A DNA stretch of 64,000 nucleotides. Source: Actinophytocola sp036555685 (GTDB taxonomy: Bacteria; Actinomycetota; Actinomycetes; Mycobacteriales; Pseudonocardiaceae). The position numbers and the translations under genes are program-made. The notes below the pieces were generated by a model that did no database searches, was not told where the DNA came from, and was given only the letters and a program-made list of their open reading frames with translations. The stretch lies in the NCBI RefSeq assembly GCF_036555685.1, contig NZ_DATBKY010000264.1, positions 95,378 through 159,377 of the forward strand, given 5' to 3'. Below are positions 32,243 to 41,241 of the stretch, in pieces. The number at the start of each line of letters is the position of its first letter. The stretch's first letter is position 1.

Positions 32243-34822
32243 ATGGGAACGTGCGGCGTGGCAGTGGTCGGTGCCGGTGCCGCGGGCGTGCTGACGGCGC
32301 TCCGCATGCTCGAACGAAACCTCGAGGTCGTCCTCATCGACCCCGCCGAGGACACCGGACGCGGCGTCGCCTACTCGACGCGCGAGCCCACCCACCTGCT
32401 CAACGTCCCCGCCGGCCGGCTCAGCGCGGACGACGCCGACCCCGGCCACTTCGCGCGCTGGGCGAGCGACCACCTCGGCCGCGCCGTCGATCCCGGCGAG
32501 TTCCTGCCCCGGCACCTGTTCGGCTCCTATCTCGGCGAGCTGCTGGGCGAGGCGGGGCGATGCCGCCGCGTGCACGACCGCGTGACCTCGGTCCGCCGGA
32601 CGCGAAACGGCGTGACGCTGCGGCTGGCGGCCGGCGGCACGATCGACGCCGCCGCCGCGGTGCTGGCCGTCGGCGTCGCGGCGCCGGACTGCGGCTGGGC
32701 ACCCGGCGAGCTCCGGAGCTCACCCGCCTTCGTGGCCGACCCGTGGGCGCCCGGCGCCGAGCTCGACGACGAGGGCGACGTCCTGTTCGTCGGCTCCGGC
32801 CTGACGATGGTCGACCTCGCCATCCAGCACGACCGTCCACAGCGGACGATGCATGTCGTGTCCCGCACCGGGCTGCTGCCGCGCCGTCACGTGCCGGGCC
32901 GGACGCCGCCGCGGCTCGACGTCGGCGGCGTGGCGGGCACGGACGGGCTGGACGCGGTGTGGCAGGCGGTGTCCGGCGGGCGCGGCTGGCGTGCCGCGGT
33001 CGACGGGCTGCGCCCGGCCACCGCCCGGATCTGGGGCGAGCTTTCCGACGCCGAGCGCGCACGGTTCCTGGCCGAGAAGGCCCGCTACTGGAACTGCTAC
33101 CGCCACCGCATGGCCCCCGCGGCCGCCGACCGCCTCCGCGGCATCCGCCGGGCCGGCCGGCTGCGGATGCACACCGGCGAGGTCGTCGCCGCGCGACCGG
33201 ACGGCGCGGGGCTGCGCGTCGAGCTGTCCACCGGCGAGGAACTCCGGGTGCGCTCGGTGGTCAACTGCACCGGCCCGAGCCTCGACCCGCGCCGGTCCGG
33301 AAACCCGCTGGTCGCGGCGTTGCTCGCGGACGGCCTCGCGACACCCGGCCCGCTCGGGCTCGGCTTCGCCACCGAGCCGGACGGCCGGCTCCCCGGTGCT
33401 CCACTGTGGACGCTCGGGGCGACGCGGGTCGGCACGTTGTGGGAGTCGACGGCGTTCCCGGAGATCCGCCAGCAGGCGGGCACGGTCGCGGCGTCCGTGC
33501 TGGAGTACGCGCGCGCCAGGCGCCCGGCACGGCCGCGCGACCGGTACGGCCTGCCGCTGAGCACGACCCGCGAGGCGGCCGAGGCGTTCACCGCCGGCAT
33601 GGACCGGGTGCTGCGCGGCCAGCAGGACGCGCTCGACCTCCTCGTCGCCGCGACCGACGCCGACCCGGGGTTTGCGCTCGGCCACGCCGTGGTCGGCCTG
33701 CTCGGCCTCGAGTGGGGCGCACCGGTCGACGTCGAGGCGCGGGTGTGCGACGCGCAGGCGCACGCCCTGGCCGGTGACGCGCGGGAGCGGAGCTTCGTCG
33801 CGGCGGTGGCCGCCCGCGCGGCCGACCTGCACGCGGGCGGCCAGGCGCTGCTGCGCCACATCGAGGCGTTCCCGCGGGACGCGCTGGCCGTGAACGTCGC
33901 GGTGCCGACGATCTCGTTCGGCGGCATCACGAGCGACCGGGAGACGTGGGCGCTGGTGGAGCGGCTGCGGCGGGACTACGGCGAGGACTGGTGGTACCTG
34001 AGCCAGCTCGCGTTCGTCCGCCAGGACCAGGGCCGCTGGGACGAGGCCGAAACGCTCTCGGCCCGGGCGCTGGCGCTCGAGCCCTCCTCCGGCCACGCCG
34101 TGCACGCCCGCACGCATGTCTTCTACGAGACCGCCGAGCACAAGGCCGGCCTCACCTGGCTCAACGACTGGATCGGCAGGTGGGGGGACGCGAGTGACGG
34201 CCGCGTGCACTTCACCTGGCACGCCGCGCTGCACGAGCTGATGCTCGGTGACGACGCCGCGGTCCGGCGGCGCTACGATCGCGACCTCGCGCCGCCCGCG
34301 GTAGCCGGTCCCCGCGCGCTGGTCGACTCCGGGTCGCTGCTCTGGCGCTGCGAGATCACCCGGAACTGGGACGCCCGGGCCGGCGCCGCCGCGGTCCTCG
34401 GCGTCTCGCCGCAGGACATGCTGGCGCGGCCGGCGACGTCGTTCGCCGCCATGCACGCGGCGATCGCCATGGCCGCGGCCGGGGACGAGGACCGGCTGCA
34501 CGCGCTCGCGGCCTACGCGGCCGGGCACGACTCGGACGTGTACCGGCAGGTCGTGGCGCCGCTGTGCGACGGCCTGGCGAACGTGGTCGCGAAGCGCTGG
34601 GATGCGGCGGTGACCGAGCTCGAGTCCGTGCGCCCGCACGTCGATCGGCTCGGCGGCAGCGCGGCGCAGCGCGAGGTCATCGAGGACACCTACGTGCACG
34701 CGCTCGCGTCGGCCGGACGGCACCTGAAGGCGGCGGCCGTGCTCTCCGCCCGGCTCGACCGGCGACCGCCGTCGCCGCTGGAGCGCGGCCGGCTGGCGGG
34801 GCTGCGGGCAGGCCCGGCGTAG
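32243..34822 (+). CDS. FAD/NAD(P)-binding protein fused to a TTC38-like TPR domain
   Basis: An 859-residue two-part protein. Residues ~1-440 are an FAD/NAD(P)-binding domain of the FAD-NAD(P)-binding type (Pfam NAD_binding_9-like): 'VAVVGAGAAGVLTALRML', 'PTHLLNVPAGRLSADDADP' (ATG-like motif), 'VLFVGSGLTMVDLAIQHDRP', 'VVNCTGPSLDPRRSGNPLV', and 'LWTLGATRVGTLWESTAFPEIRQQA'. From ~445 onward is an all-helical domain like TTC38-type TPR proteins ('AHALAGDARERSFVAA', 'WYLSQLAFVRQDQGRWDEAETLSARALALEP', 'HFTWHAALHELMLGD'). GGAGG lies before ATG. Regulation by the divergent Rrf2 suggests a redox or sulfur role (inferred). No enzyme activity can be named. Confidence 0.8.
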   Translation: MGTCGVAVVGAGAAGVLTALRMLERNLEVVLIDPAEDTGRGVAYSTREPTHLLNVPAGRLSADDADPGHFARWASDHLGRAVDPGEFLPRHLFGSYLGELLGEAGRCRRVHDRVTSVRRTRNGVTLRLAAGGTIDAAAAVLAVGVAAPDCGWAPGELRSSPAFVADPWAPGAELDDEGDVLFVGSGLTMVDLAIQHDRPQRTMHVVSRTGLLPRRHVPGRTPPRLDVGGVAGTDGLDAVWQAVSGGRGWRAAVDGLRPATARIWGELSDAERARFLAEKARYWNCYRHRMAPAAADRLRGIRRAGRLRMHTGEVVAARPDGAGLRVELSTGEELRVRSVVNCTGPSLDPRRSGNPLVAALLADGLATPGPLGLGFATEPDGRLPGAPLWTLGATRVGTLWESTAFPEIRQQAGTVAASVLEYARARRPARPRDRYGLPLSTTREAAEAFTAGMDRVLRGQQDALDLLVAATDADPGFALGHAVVGLLGLEWGAPVDVEARVCDAQAHALAGDARERSFVAAVAARAADLHAGGQALLRHIEAFPRDALAVNVAVPTISFGGITSDRETWALVERLRRDYGEDWWYLSQLAFVRQDQGRWDEAETLSARALALEPSSGHAVHARTHVFYETAEHKAGLTWLNDWIGRWGDASDGRVHFTWHAALHELMLGDDAAVRRRYDRDLAPPAVAGPRALVDSGSLLWRCEITRNWDARAGAAAVLGVSPQDMLARPATSFAAMHAAIAMAAAGDEDRLHALAAYAAGHDSDVYRQVVAPLCDGLANVVAKRWDAAVTELESVRPHVDRLGGSAAQREVIEDTYVHALASAGRHLKAAAVLSARLDRRPPSPLERGRLAGLRAGPA

Positions 34823-34966
34823 GCAGCCGGAAGGTTCCGCCGCAGGTCGCACCGGGCGAGCCGTGTGCTGGTGCGGCCATGGTAAAGCGAGCCGTGAACC
34901 TCGCTGGCTACGCGAAGTGATCGGTTCGGTCTGCGAGAGTCACCCATTCGTGTTACCGTTCGAAAC

Positions 34967-35491
34967 GTGACGTCGGGGCGTACACGCGGGCGGCTGGTTC
35001 CCGCGCTCCTTGCCGCCACGGTCGGCATCGTGGCCGCCGCGGCGGCGACGGTGGCGTACGGCATCACCGACTCGGCGATCTCCGACGGCGCTCCGGTCGC
35101 GATGGCCGAGTCACACTCGATGATGGAGGACGAGGTCGTCGACATCGCGAACCGCAAGCGCGCCGAGGCCGGATGCGAGCCGCTGTTCGTGGACGAGCGG
35201 CTCGACAACGCCGCCGAGGCACACAGCCGCGACATGGCCCGGCGCGACTACTTCGACCACACCACGCCCGAGGGCGTCACCTTCCGGGACCGGATCCAGA
35301 CCGCGGGCTTCGCCAACCCCGGAACCGGCGAGAACATCGCGCGGGGGCTGCCGGACGCGAAGCAGGTCATGGCAAGCTGGATGGCGTCCGAGGAGCACCG
35401 CAGCAACATCCTCAACTGCGAGTTCTCCTACGTCGGCATCGGTCTCGACGAGGACGGCATGTACTGGACGCAGGATTTCGGCAAGGCCTGA
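34967..35491 (+). CDS. Secreted CAP (SCP/PR-1)-domain protein
   Basis: A 174-residue protein with an N-terminal signal anchor ('LVPALLAATVGIVAAAAATVAYG'). A CAP domain follows: 'MMEDEVVDIANRKRAEAGCEPLFVDERLDNAAEAHSRDMARRDYFDHTTPEGVTFRDRI', 'GTGENIARG', 'MASWMASEEHRSNILNCEFSYVGIGL'. The His/Glu pairs of the CAP cavity ('AEAHS', 'GENIA', 'SEEHRSNIL') are present, and two Cys can pair. It is typical of actinobacterial extracellular CAP proteins of unknown activity. GTG start. The 144 bases upstream hold no gene I would call. Confidence 0.9.
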   Translation: MTSGRTRGRLVPALLAATVGIVAAAAATVAYGITDSAISDGAPVAMAESHSMMEDEVVDIANRKRAEAGCEPLFVDERLDNAAEAHSRDMARRDYFDHTTPEGVTFRDRIQTAGFANPGTGENIARGLPDAKQVMASWMASEEHRSNILNCEFSYVGIGLDEDGMYWTQDFGKA

Positions 35492-35613
35492 TCCATCCGT
35501 CCACAGTGGAGGAACAGCGGGAATTTCCGCCATATATGCGTGATCTTGGGTGCGTTGGGGTACTCGAACATTCGCCGGCATGGGCAAAGTCGGTCGAAGA
35601 TCGGGGTCGGGTC

Positions 35614-35796
35614 ATGAACGAGCACAGCTTGCACCACTTCGGGAGTTATCGCACACGTACGGTCGCGCGGCGGCGGCAGGTGCACGCCGCCCGCCGGCGG
35701 ATGGCCGGGATGCGCGCGCGGATGGCGGAACTGCGTGCCACGGCGGCGATCGACGACGGCCAGGACGAGATGCCGGGTGGCGAGAGTCCGAGCTGA
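35614..35796 (+). CDS. Small basic hypothetical protein
   Basis: A 60-residue ORF from ATG 35614, with a GGGGTCGGG stretch just before it. The translation is arginine-rich and helical ('RTRTVARRRQVHAARRRMAGMRARMAELRA'), then an acidic tail ('DDGQDEMPGGESPS'). GC-rich third positions fit local codon use, and a hairpin terminator follows directly. There is no known family. It could be a small coiled-coil nucleic-acid-binding protein, or a fortuitous ORF. Confidence 0.4.
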   Translation: MNEHSLHHFGSYRTRTVARRRQVHAARRRMAGMRARMAELRATAAIDDGQDEMPGGESPS

Positions 35797-35803
35797 GCCT
35801 CGT

Positions 35804-35839
35804 CCGGTCGGCGGTGGGCGATGGTCCGCCGCCGACCGG
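35804..35839. terminator. 11-bp stem hairpin terminator
   Basis: CCGGTCGGCGG (35804-35814) and CCGCCGACCGG (35829-35839) are perfect reverse complements with a 14-base loop. The hairpin lies 8 bases after the small ORF stop and 68 bases before the next gene. Confidence 0.65.
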
Positions 35840-35906
35840 TCCGCCGACTTGATCTAGGCTGCGGAACGGTCGTAGTTCCAAGCCGGAGTCGGGAGGAGTT
35901 CGCGCG

Positions 35907-36572
35907 GTGGCTGGGTCCGCACGAGAGTTGCTGGAGTCGATTCGCGAGGAATTGGCGCCACTGGAGGGCGACAACCGTCTGGTGCCGTTGATCGAGAAGG
36001 GCGACGCCCCGCGTTCGGTGTTCGCCACGATCGCCGGCGAGGAGTCGCACATCTGTCGCAGCGACTGGCGCAGCATGCACCTGCTGGCCTCGCGGTACGA
36101 GGAGCGCAACGCCCGCGAGTTCTTCGCCGGCCTCGCCGCCGGGGAGGGCATCGCACTGACCAAGCTACCGGCGCTGGCCGCGGCCGGTGGCATGGACGAG
36201 GACGGCCTGCGCGCCTACGAGCCGATGGCGGGCTGCCAGGCGTACCCGGCCTACTTCGCGTGGCTCGCGATGAACGGCGAGGCCGCCGACGTCATCCTCG
36301 GCGTCGTCGCGAACTTCGGCGCCTGGGGTGACTACTGCGGTCGGGTCGCCCGGGCGATGCGGGAGAAGTACGGCCTCGACGACGAGGCGTGCGCGTTCTT
36401 CGACTTCTTCGCCGAGCCGATCCCGGACGCCGTCGAGCAAGCCATCACCGCGGCGCAGGCCGGCATGGACGCCGGCCGCGGCGACGAGCGCACCGCGCAC
36501 CGGTACGGCCGCCTGTTCCAGGCCTACGAGCTGATGTTCTGGAACACGATCGCGGACCAGCTGGACTGTTAG
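35907..36572 (+). CDS. TenA/PqqC-like haem-oxygenase-fold protein
   Basis: A 221-residue all-helical protein: 'RELLESIREELAPLEGDNRLVPLIEKGDAPRSVFATIAGEESHICRSDWRSMHLLASRY', 'FFAGLAAGEGIALTKLPALAAAGG', 'YPAYFAWLAMNGEAADVILGVVANFGAWGDYCGRVARAM', 'AEPIPDAVEQAITAAQ'. The pattern of seven helices with Glu at the active-site positions and the 'FGAWGDYCGRVA' motif matches the TENA/THI-4/PQQC group. This family covers thiaminase II and oxidases, but this actinobacterial branch has no settled role. GTG start with GGGAGGAG 8 bases upstream; the last 4 bases overlap the convergent GGDEF gene. Confidence 0.75.
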   Translation: MAGSARELLESIREELAPLEGDNRLVPLIEKGDAPRSVFATIAGEESHICRSDWRSMHLLASRYEERNAREFFAGLAAGEGIALTKLPALAAAGGMDEDGLRAYEPMAGCQAYPAYFAWLAMNGEAADVILGVVANFGAWGDYCGRVARAMREKYGLDDEACAFFDFFAEPIPDAVEQAITAAQAGMDAGRGDERTAHRYGRLFQAYELMFWNTIADQLDC

Positions 36573-38638
36573 CGCGGCGTCGGCGCGGGGAGTCGCTCCA
36601 GCGTGCCCAGGCGGCCGGCTTCGTGCAGGCGTAGGAAGGCGTCGACCACGTCCGGGTCGAACTGGCAGCCCCGGCGGCGGAGCAGCTCCTCGCGGGCCTG
36701 CTCCTCGGTGCGGGCCGCCTGGTGCGGACGGTCGGCGAGCATCGTGGCCCACGAGTCGCACACCGAGACGATCCGCGCCTCCAGCCGGATCTGCTCGCCG
36801 GCCAGCCGGGCGGGGTAGCCCTCGCCGTCGAAGTGCTCGTGGTGCTGGCGGACCACGTCGGCGGCGACGGCGAGACCGGGCACCGCGGCGAGCATCCGGT
36901 AGCCGTCCTCCGGGTGCCGCCGCATCTCCCGGCAGTCCTCTTCGGACAGATCGCTGGGCCTGGCCCAGATCTCCCTGGGCACCATGATCTTGCCGACGTC
37001 GTGCAGCTGGCCGCCGAGTGCGGCGTGCCGGACCCGGTCGTCGTCGAGGCCGAGCTCGATCGCGGTCAGCGCCGCCCATCGGCTGACCGCCCGGCTGTGC
37101 TCCTGACCGGACTGCCAGGCGTCGACCACGTCGGCGATGTGCTGCAAGTAGGCGATCATGCCGGTGGTTCCGTCAGGTGCCGCGGTGGCGGACCCGACGT
37201 CGATGCGGTTGCGCCCGTGGCACTTGGCCACGTACAGGGCCCGGTCGGCAGCCAGCACGAGCTCGGCCGGGGTGGTGCCGTGCAGCGGGAACGTGGCCGT
37301 GCCGACCGAGATCGTCACCTCGACCGAGCCGCCCTCGCCGACCGCGACCGGGCTGCCGCTCACCCGCCGGCGCAGCCGCTCCGCGATCACCAGCGGGTCG
37401 TCCGCGGACGCGCCGCGGACGATGATCGCGAACTCCTCGCCGCCGTAGCGGGACAGCACGTCGTCCTGCCGGATCCCGTGGCGCAGCCGCGAGGCGATCT
37501 CGACGAGCACGCGGTCTCCGCCGGGGTGGCCGAACGAGTCGTTGATCGACTTGAAGTGGTCGACGTCCGCGATCAGCACGGCGAGCGACGACTTCGCCCG
37601 GCGGGCGTGCGCCACCTCGGTGGCCAGCCGGGTCTCGAAGTAGCGCCTGGTTCGCAGCCCGGTGAGCACGTCGGTGATCGCGAGCCACCGCTGCTGGGCC
37701 ACGAGCACCGCCAGCCGGACGATCGTGAGCAGGAACAGCAGCCCGCACGCCACCGCGATCACGGGGATGTCGTCGTAGTGGCCCCGCGCGTACTCGACCA
37801 GCAGCGTGGCCGGCGCGACGAGCGCGCCCACGCACAGCGCGACGATGCGCAGCGGCCCCGGGCCGGGGTCGTGCACGAGGTCCGCCGGCTCGCCGACCCG
37901 GGACATGGTCGGATGCAGCGCGGCCGCGCCGAGCACGAGGTTGCCGGTCAGCCAGATCGCGTCGAGGTAGTTCCCCGTCGTGTACGTGCCGCTCAGCTGC
38001 TGGAGCACGTAGACGCTGTCCGCGGCGAGGATGGCCAGCAGGTTCGCGGACAGCAGGAAGAACGCCGCCGGCCTCCGGCCCACGCCGAGGATCAGCCGCA
38101 GCGCCACCGCGAACATCGCCAGGTCCATCATCGGGTACGCCAGCGACACGATCTTGGTCAGCGTCGGCACCTGCGCCTGCGCGGTCGGCGTCATGATGTA
38201 GAGCCAGGAGAGCATGCCGGCGACGACCGCGAGCAGCGCCGCGTCGAGCAGGCTGGGCAGGTCGCGGCCGGGCGTGCGCAGCCGGATGAGCAGCAGGAGA
38301 CCGGCGACGACCATCGGATAATGCGCCAGGTACAACGCGTCGGCCAGCGCGGGATATCTCGTGTCGCCGGTCAGATAATGCATGACGTAGAAACTGGTGT
38401 CGGCGGCCGCGTAGACGACCTGGCCGAGCCCCAGCAACAGCCACGGCAGCATCGGCTCGGGCCGGTAGCGGTAACAGCCGTACAGCACGGCGACCGCGGA
38501 CGAGGCGCTGACCAGGCAGTATACGAGAACCTTCACGAACGCGGGCGCATCGAGCGAGAGCGCGAGGAAATAGCCGACCACGACGGCGAGACCGACCCCC
38601 AGATATGCCGCCCACGTGCCTTTCCGCACGGTCGCCAT
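36569..38638 (-). CDS. Membrane GGDEF/HD-GYP cyclic-di-GMP enzyme
   Basis: A 689-residue protein. About nine hydrophobic segments span ~10-315, a membrane sensor. Then a GGDEF domain: 'ITDVLTGLRTRRYFETRL', 'LIADVDHFKSINDSFGHPGGDRVL' and the active loop 'RYGGEEFAII', with the inhibitory RxxD site (RQDD) five residues before it. The C-terminal HD-GYP-type domain has 'ALGGQLHDVGKIMVPREIW' and 'HHEHFDGEGYPARLAGEQI', with the HD pair and GYP intact. Both synthesis and breakdown of c-di-GMP are therefore possible. ATG 38638 is preceded by GAAGGGA. It follows the last gene of the biosynthetic operon by 120 bases but is probably separate. Confidence 0.92.
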   Translation of the reverse strand: MATVRKGTWAAYLGVGLAVVVGYFLALSLDAPAFVKVLVYCLVSASSAVAVLYGCYRYRPEPMLPWLLLGLGQVVYAAADTSFYVMHYLTGDTRYPALADALYLAHYPMVVAGLLLLIRLRTPGRDLPSLLDAALLAVVAGMLSWLYIMTPTAQAQVPTLTKIVSLAYPMMDLAMFAVALRLILGVGRRPAAFFLLSANLLAILAADSVYVLQQLSGTYTTGNYLDAIWLTGNLVLGAAALHPTMSRVGEPADLVHDPGPGPLRIVALCVGALVAPATLLVEYARGHYDDIPVIAVACGLLFLLTIVRLAVLVAQQRWLAITDVLTGLRTRRYFETRLATEVAHARRAKSSLAVLIADVDHFKSINDSFGHPGGDRVLVEIASRLRHGIRQDDVLSRYGGEEFAIIVRGASADDPLVIAERLRRRVSGSPVAVGEGGSVEVTISVGTATFPLHGTTPAELVLAADRALYVAKCHGRNRIDVGSATAAPDGTTGMIAYLQHIADVVDAWQSGQEHSRAVSRWAALTAIELGLDDDRVRHAALGGQLHDVGKIMVPREIWARPSDLSEEDCREMRRHPEDGYRMLAAVPGLAVAADVVRQHHEHFDGEGYPARLAGEQIRLEARIVSVCDSWATMLADRPHQAARTEEQAREELLRRRGCQFDPDVVDAFLRLHEAGRLGTLERLPAPTPR

Positions 38639-38758
38639 CGTCCCTTCGCCGCCCCGCAGACGTTCGCCTGTCCCTTCGACCTTAGCGACACCGGCTGACG
38701 GCGTCGCACGCCCCCGAGCAAACCTTTGCAAAATGCCCGCGTACCGAATTTCGCGGCG

Positions 38759-39964
38759 TCAGGCACCGGCCAGGAACGGGTGGAGTTCGTCGAGGGCGTC
38801 GAACGCGCGGCGCACGTCGTCGGCGGTGTTGTAGACGTACGCGGACAACCGCAGCACCGCCCCGCCCGCGAGGCCGTCGACCAGCGGCTGGGCACACAGG
38901 TGGCCGCTGCGGCACATCACGCCGTAGCTGTCCGACAGGGCCCGGGCGAGCTCGGTCAGGTCGTCGACGCCCCGCACGGCGGCCGAGAGCGTCGCGCTGC
39001 GCTCGCCCGGACCCGGCTCGAGCACGGTGAGGTAATCGCGCTTGCCGGCCTCGGTGTACAGCAGGTCGGCGAGCCACCTGTCGTGCTCGGCGACCGCGGT
39101 CATGCCGAGCGCCGCGAGGTAGTCGACCGCGGCACGCAGGCCGTACGCGCCGGCGATGTGCGGCGTGCCGGCCTCGAACCGGTGCGGCGCGCGGCGGAGC
39201 ACCCAGCTCTCGTCGTCGACCCAGTCCACCACGCCGCCGCCGAGCGCCGGCGGCCGCAGCCGGCCCGCGAGCTCCGGGGTCATCGCCAGCACGCCGATCC
39301 CCGTGGGGCCGAGCATCTTGTGTCCGGAGAACGCGATCGCGTCGGCGTGCAGCTCCGCCAGCCGCACCCGCCGGTGCGGCACCGACTGCGCCGCGTCGAC
39401 GACGGTGAGCGCGCCGTTCTCGCGGGCGAGCGCGGCCATCTCCGCGACCGGGGCGTGCCGTCCGGTCACGTTCGAGCAGTGGGTGATCGCCACCAGGGCC
39501 GGGCGCCGGGCAAGCTGGCCGGCGTACGCGTCGAGGTCGATCGTGCCGTCGGCGTGCACCGGCAGCCACTCCACCCGGGCCCGCTCGCGCAGCGGGAGCT
39601 GCAGCGAGTGGTGGGCGTCCCGCGACACCAGGACGAGGTCGTCCGGGGCGAGATCCAGGCCGGCGGCGAGGATGTTCAGCCCGTGCGTGGTGTTGGTGGT
39701 GAACACGACGTCGGCGGCCCGCACGCCGAGGAACGCCGCCACGCGCATGCGGGCTGCCTCGTACGCGTCGGACGCCTCCTCGGAGAGCATGTGCTTGCCG
39801 CGGTGGATGTTCGCGCTCACCTCGGTGTAGTAACGGGTCACCGCGTCGATCACGGGCCGCGGCTTGAGCGAGGTGGCCGCACTGTCCAAATAGGTCACCC
39901 GCACGCCGTCGACCTCGCGGTCCAGCACGGGGAAGTCCGCGCGGACGTCCGCACGCATGGTCAT
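38759..39964 (-). CDS. SufS-like class V PLP enzyme, last gene of biosynthetic operon
   Basis: A 401-residue class V aminotransferase-fold protein. It shows 'VTYLDSAATSLKPRPVIDAVTRYY', 'SANIHRGKHMLSEEASDAYEAAR', 'VVFTTNTTHGLNIL', the PLP lysine Lys216 in 'AFSGHKMLGPTGIGVL', and the cysteine-desulfurase loop cysteine Cys357 in 'RSGHLCAQP'. These are the features of group II desulfurases/selenocysteine lyases (SufS). No SufE, SufBCD or U is nearby. It is translationally coupled (ATGA) to the adenylate ligase gene. A pathway role is likely: delivering sulfur, or another PLP reaction such as C-S or C-N cleavage. GGAGG precedes ATG 39964. Confidence 0.85.
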   Translation of the reverse strand: MTMRADVRADFPVLDREVDGVRVTYLDSAATSLKPRPVIDAVTRYYTEVSANIHRGKHMLSEEASDAYEAARMRVAAFLGVRAADVVFTTNTTHGLNILAAGLDLAPDDLVLVSRDAHHSLQLPLRERARVEWLPVHADGTIDLDAYAGQLARRPALVAITHCSNVTGRHAPVAEMAALARENGALTVVDAAQSVPHRRVRLAELHADAIAFSGHKMLGPTGIGVLAMTPELAGRLRPPALGGGVVDWVDDESWVLRRAPHRFEAGTPHIAGAYGLRAAVDYLAALGMTAVAEHDRWLADLLYTEAGKRDYLTVLEPGPGERSATLSAAVRGVDDLTELARALSDSYGVMCRSGHLCAQPLVDGLAGGAVLRLSAYVYNTADDVRRAFDALDELHPFLAGA

Positions 39965-41241
39965 GGCGCCTCCCGGACGCAACCGAACAACTTTCCCGAA
40001 CGCTCCGACTCGATGTGGCCCACCGCCGTGGCGGTGACCTCGCGGCCGGTCCGCGCCGCGATCGCGGCGGCCAGCTCCGTCGCGGGCCCGGCGTGGTCGA
40101 CGCCCGGCACCGGGATGTACCGGAACTGCAGCGGGCCGCCATCGGCGTGGGTGAGCTTGTAGAACGTGAGCCATTCGGCAGGCCCGAGGAGGTCGTCGAG
40201 CACGCGTGGCGTCAGCACTACCTCGCCGTCCGCGACGAGGTAGTCGCGGCACCGTCCATGGTGGACGGCACGGGGAAACCGGTGCCCGCACGGGCAGTCG
40301 CCGGCGACGAGCACGTAGCCGTCGCCGGTGCGGTAGCGGATGTGCGGGCTGAGCTGGTCGCCGATGCTGGTCACGTACAGCTCCGCGAGCTCGCCCGGCT
40401 CGGCCGGCCGGTCGGTGCCGTGGGCAAGCAGCTCGAGGTAGAAGCTGTCGGTGTTGAGGTGCAGGCCGCCTTCGGGGCAGGTCATGCCGAGCCAGCCCAG
40501 CTCGGACATCGAGGCGACCTCCACGACGACCGTGGCCGCGGGCAGGTGCGCGCGGATCCGCCGCAACGCCGCGCCGGTGGCGAGGTTGTAGGCCAGCACG
40601 ACCCCGCCGGCGGGCGGGACCGGCAGGCCGCGGCCGGCCATCGCATCGAGCAGGAACGCGAGGTGTGCCGGGTCCGCATAGATCCACTGTGGAGCGTGGG
40701 TTTGCAGCTCCCGGGCCGCTTGCGCCACCATCTCCGGCGGGGTGGCGAGCAGGTCGTGTGCGACCGGCAGCACCAGCGTGCCGTCCTCCAGCGTGCGGCT
40801 TTCCATGGTCGTGAACGGGGTCGCGCACTCGACGTCCGAGCAGGCAGGCGGGGCGTAGCGGCAGACCCGCTGCGGGCGCGCGCCGGCGAACACCCGCAGC
40901 ATGTCCCGGTTGACCGACGTCGTCCGCATCTGCCGCTGCGCCAGGGTGAACGTGTGTGCCAGCGTCACCAGCCGCTCGCCCGTGGTGCCGGAACTGCGGC
41001 TGCGGAACACGAAGTCGTCGGCCATCGAGCTGCCGCGCACGAGCACGCCCGCGGGGAAGTGCCGGCGGTAGTCCGCCTTGCTCGTCGCCGGCACGCGGCG
41101 GAAGTCGGCCGGGCTCCGGACGTCCGACGGCCGCAGCCCGGCCGCGTCGAGGTGCCGGCCGTAGAACGGCACCGCCTCGTACGCCTTCGCGAGCTCGTCC
41201 ACCGCACCGGCGAAGGACTGGGAGATGTGCGCCTCGGTCAT
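39961..41241 (-). CDS. PaaK-like adenylate-forming CoA ligase
   Basis: A 426-residue protein of the phenylacetate-CoA ligase branch. It shows 'VPFYGRHLDAAGLRPSDVRSPADFRRVPATSKADYRRHFP' at the N-terminus, a P-loop-like 'SRSSGTTGERLVTLAH', 'SMSELGWLGMTCPEGGLHLNTDSFYLELL', 'HIRYRTGDGYVLVAGDCPCGHRFPR' (paired Cys typical of PaaK), and a C-terminal lysine in 'ERSGKLFG'. It should activate a carboxylic acid as the adenylate and pass it to CoA or a carrier protein. Being inside the operon, it may supply the starter or cap unit. It shares ATGA with both neighbours. Confidence 0.85.
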   Translation of the reverse strand: MTEAHISQSFAGAVDELAKAYEAVPFYGRHLDAAGLRPSDVRSPADFRRVPATSKADYRRHFPAGVLVRGSSMADDFVFRSRSSGTTGERLVTLAHTFTLAQRQMRTTSVNRDMLRVFAGARPQRVCRYAPPACSDVECATPFTTMESRTLEDGTLVLPVAHDLLATPPEMVAQAARELQTHAPQWIYADPAHLAFLLDAMAGRGLPVPPAGGVVLAYNLATGAALRRIRAHLPAATVVVEVASMSELGWLGMTCPEGGLHLNTDSFYLELLAHGTDRPAEPGELAELYVTSIGDQLSPHIRYRTGDGYVLVAGDCPCGHRFPRAVHHGRCRDYLVADGEVVLTPRVLDDLLGPAEWLTFYKLTHADGGPLQFRYIPVPGVDHAGPATELAAAIAARTGREVTATAVGHIESERSGKLFGCVREAP

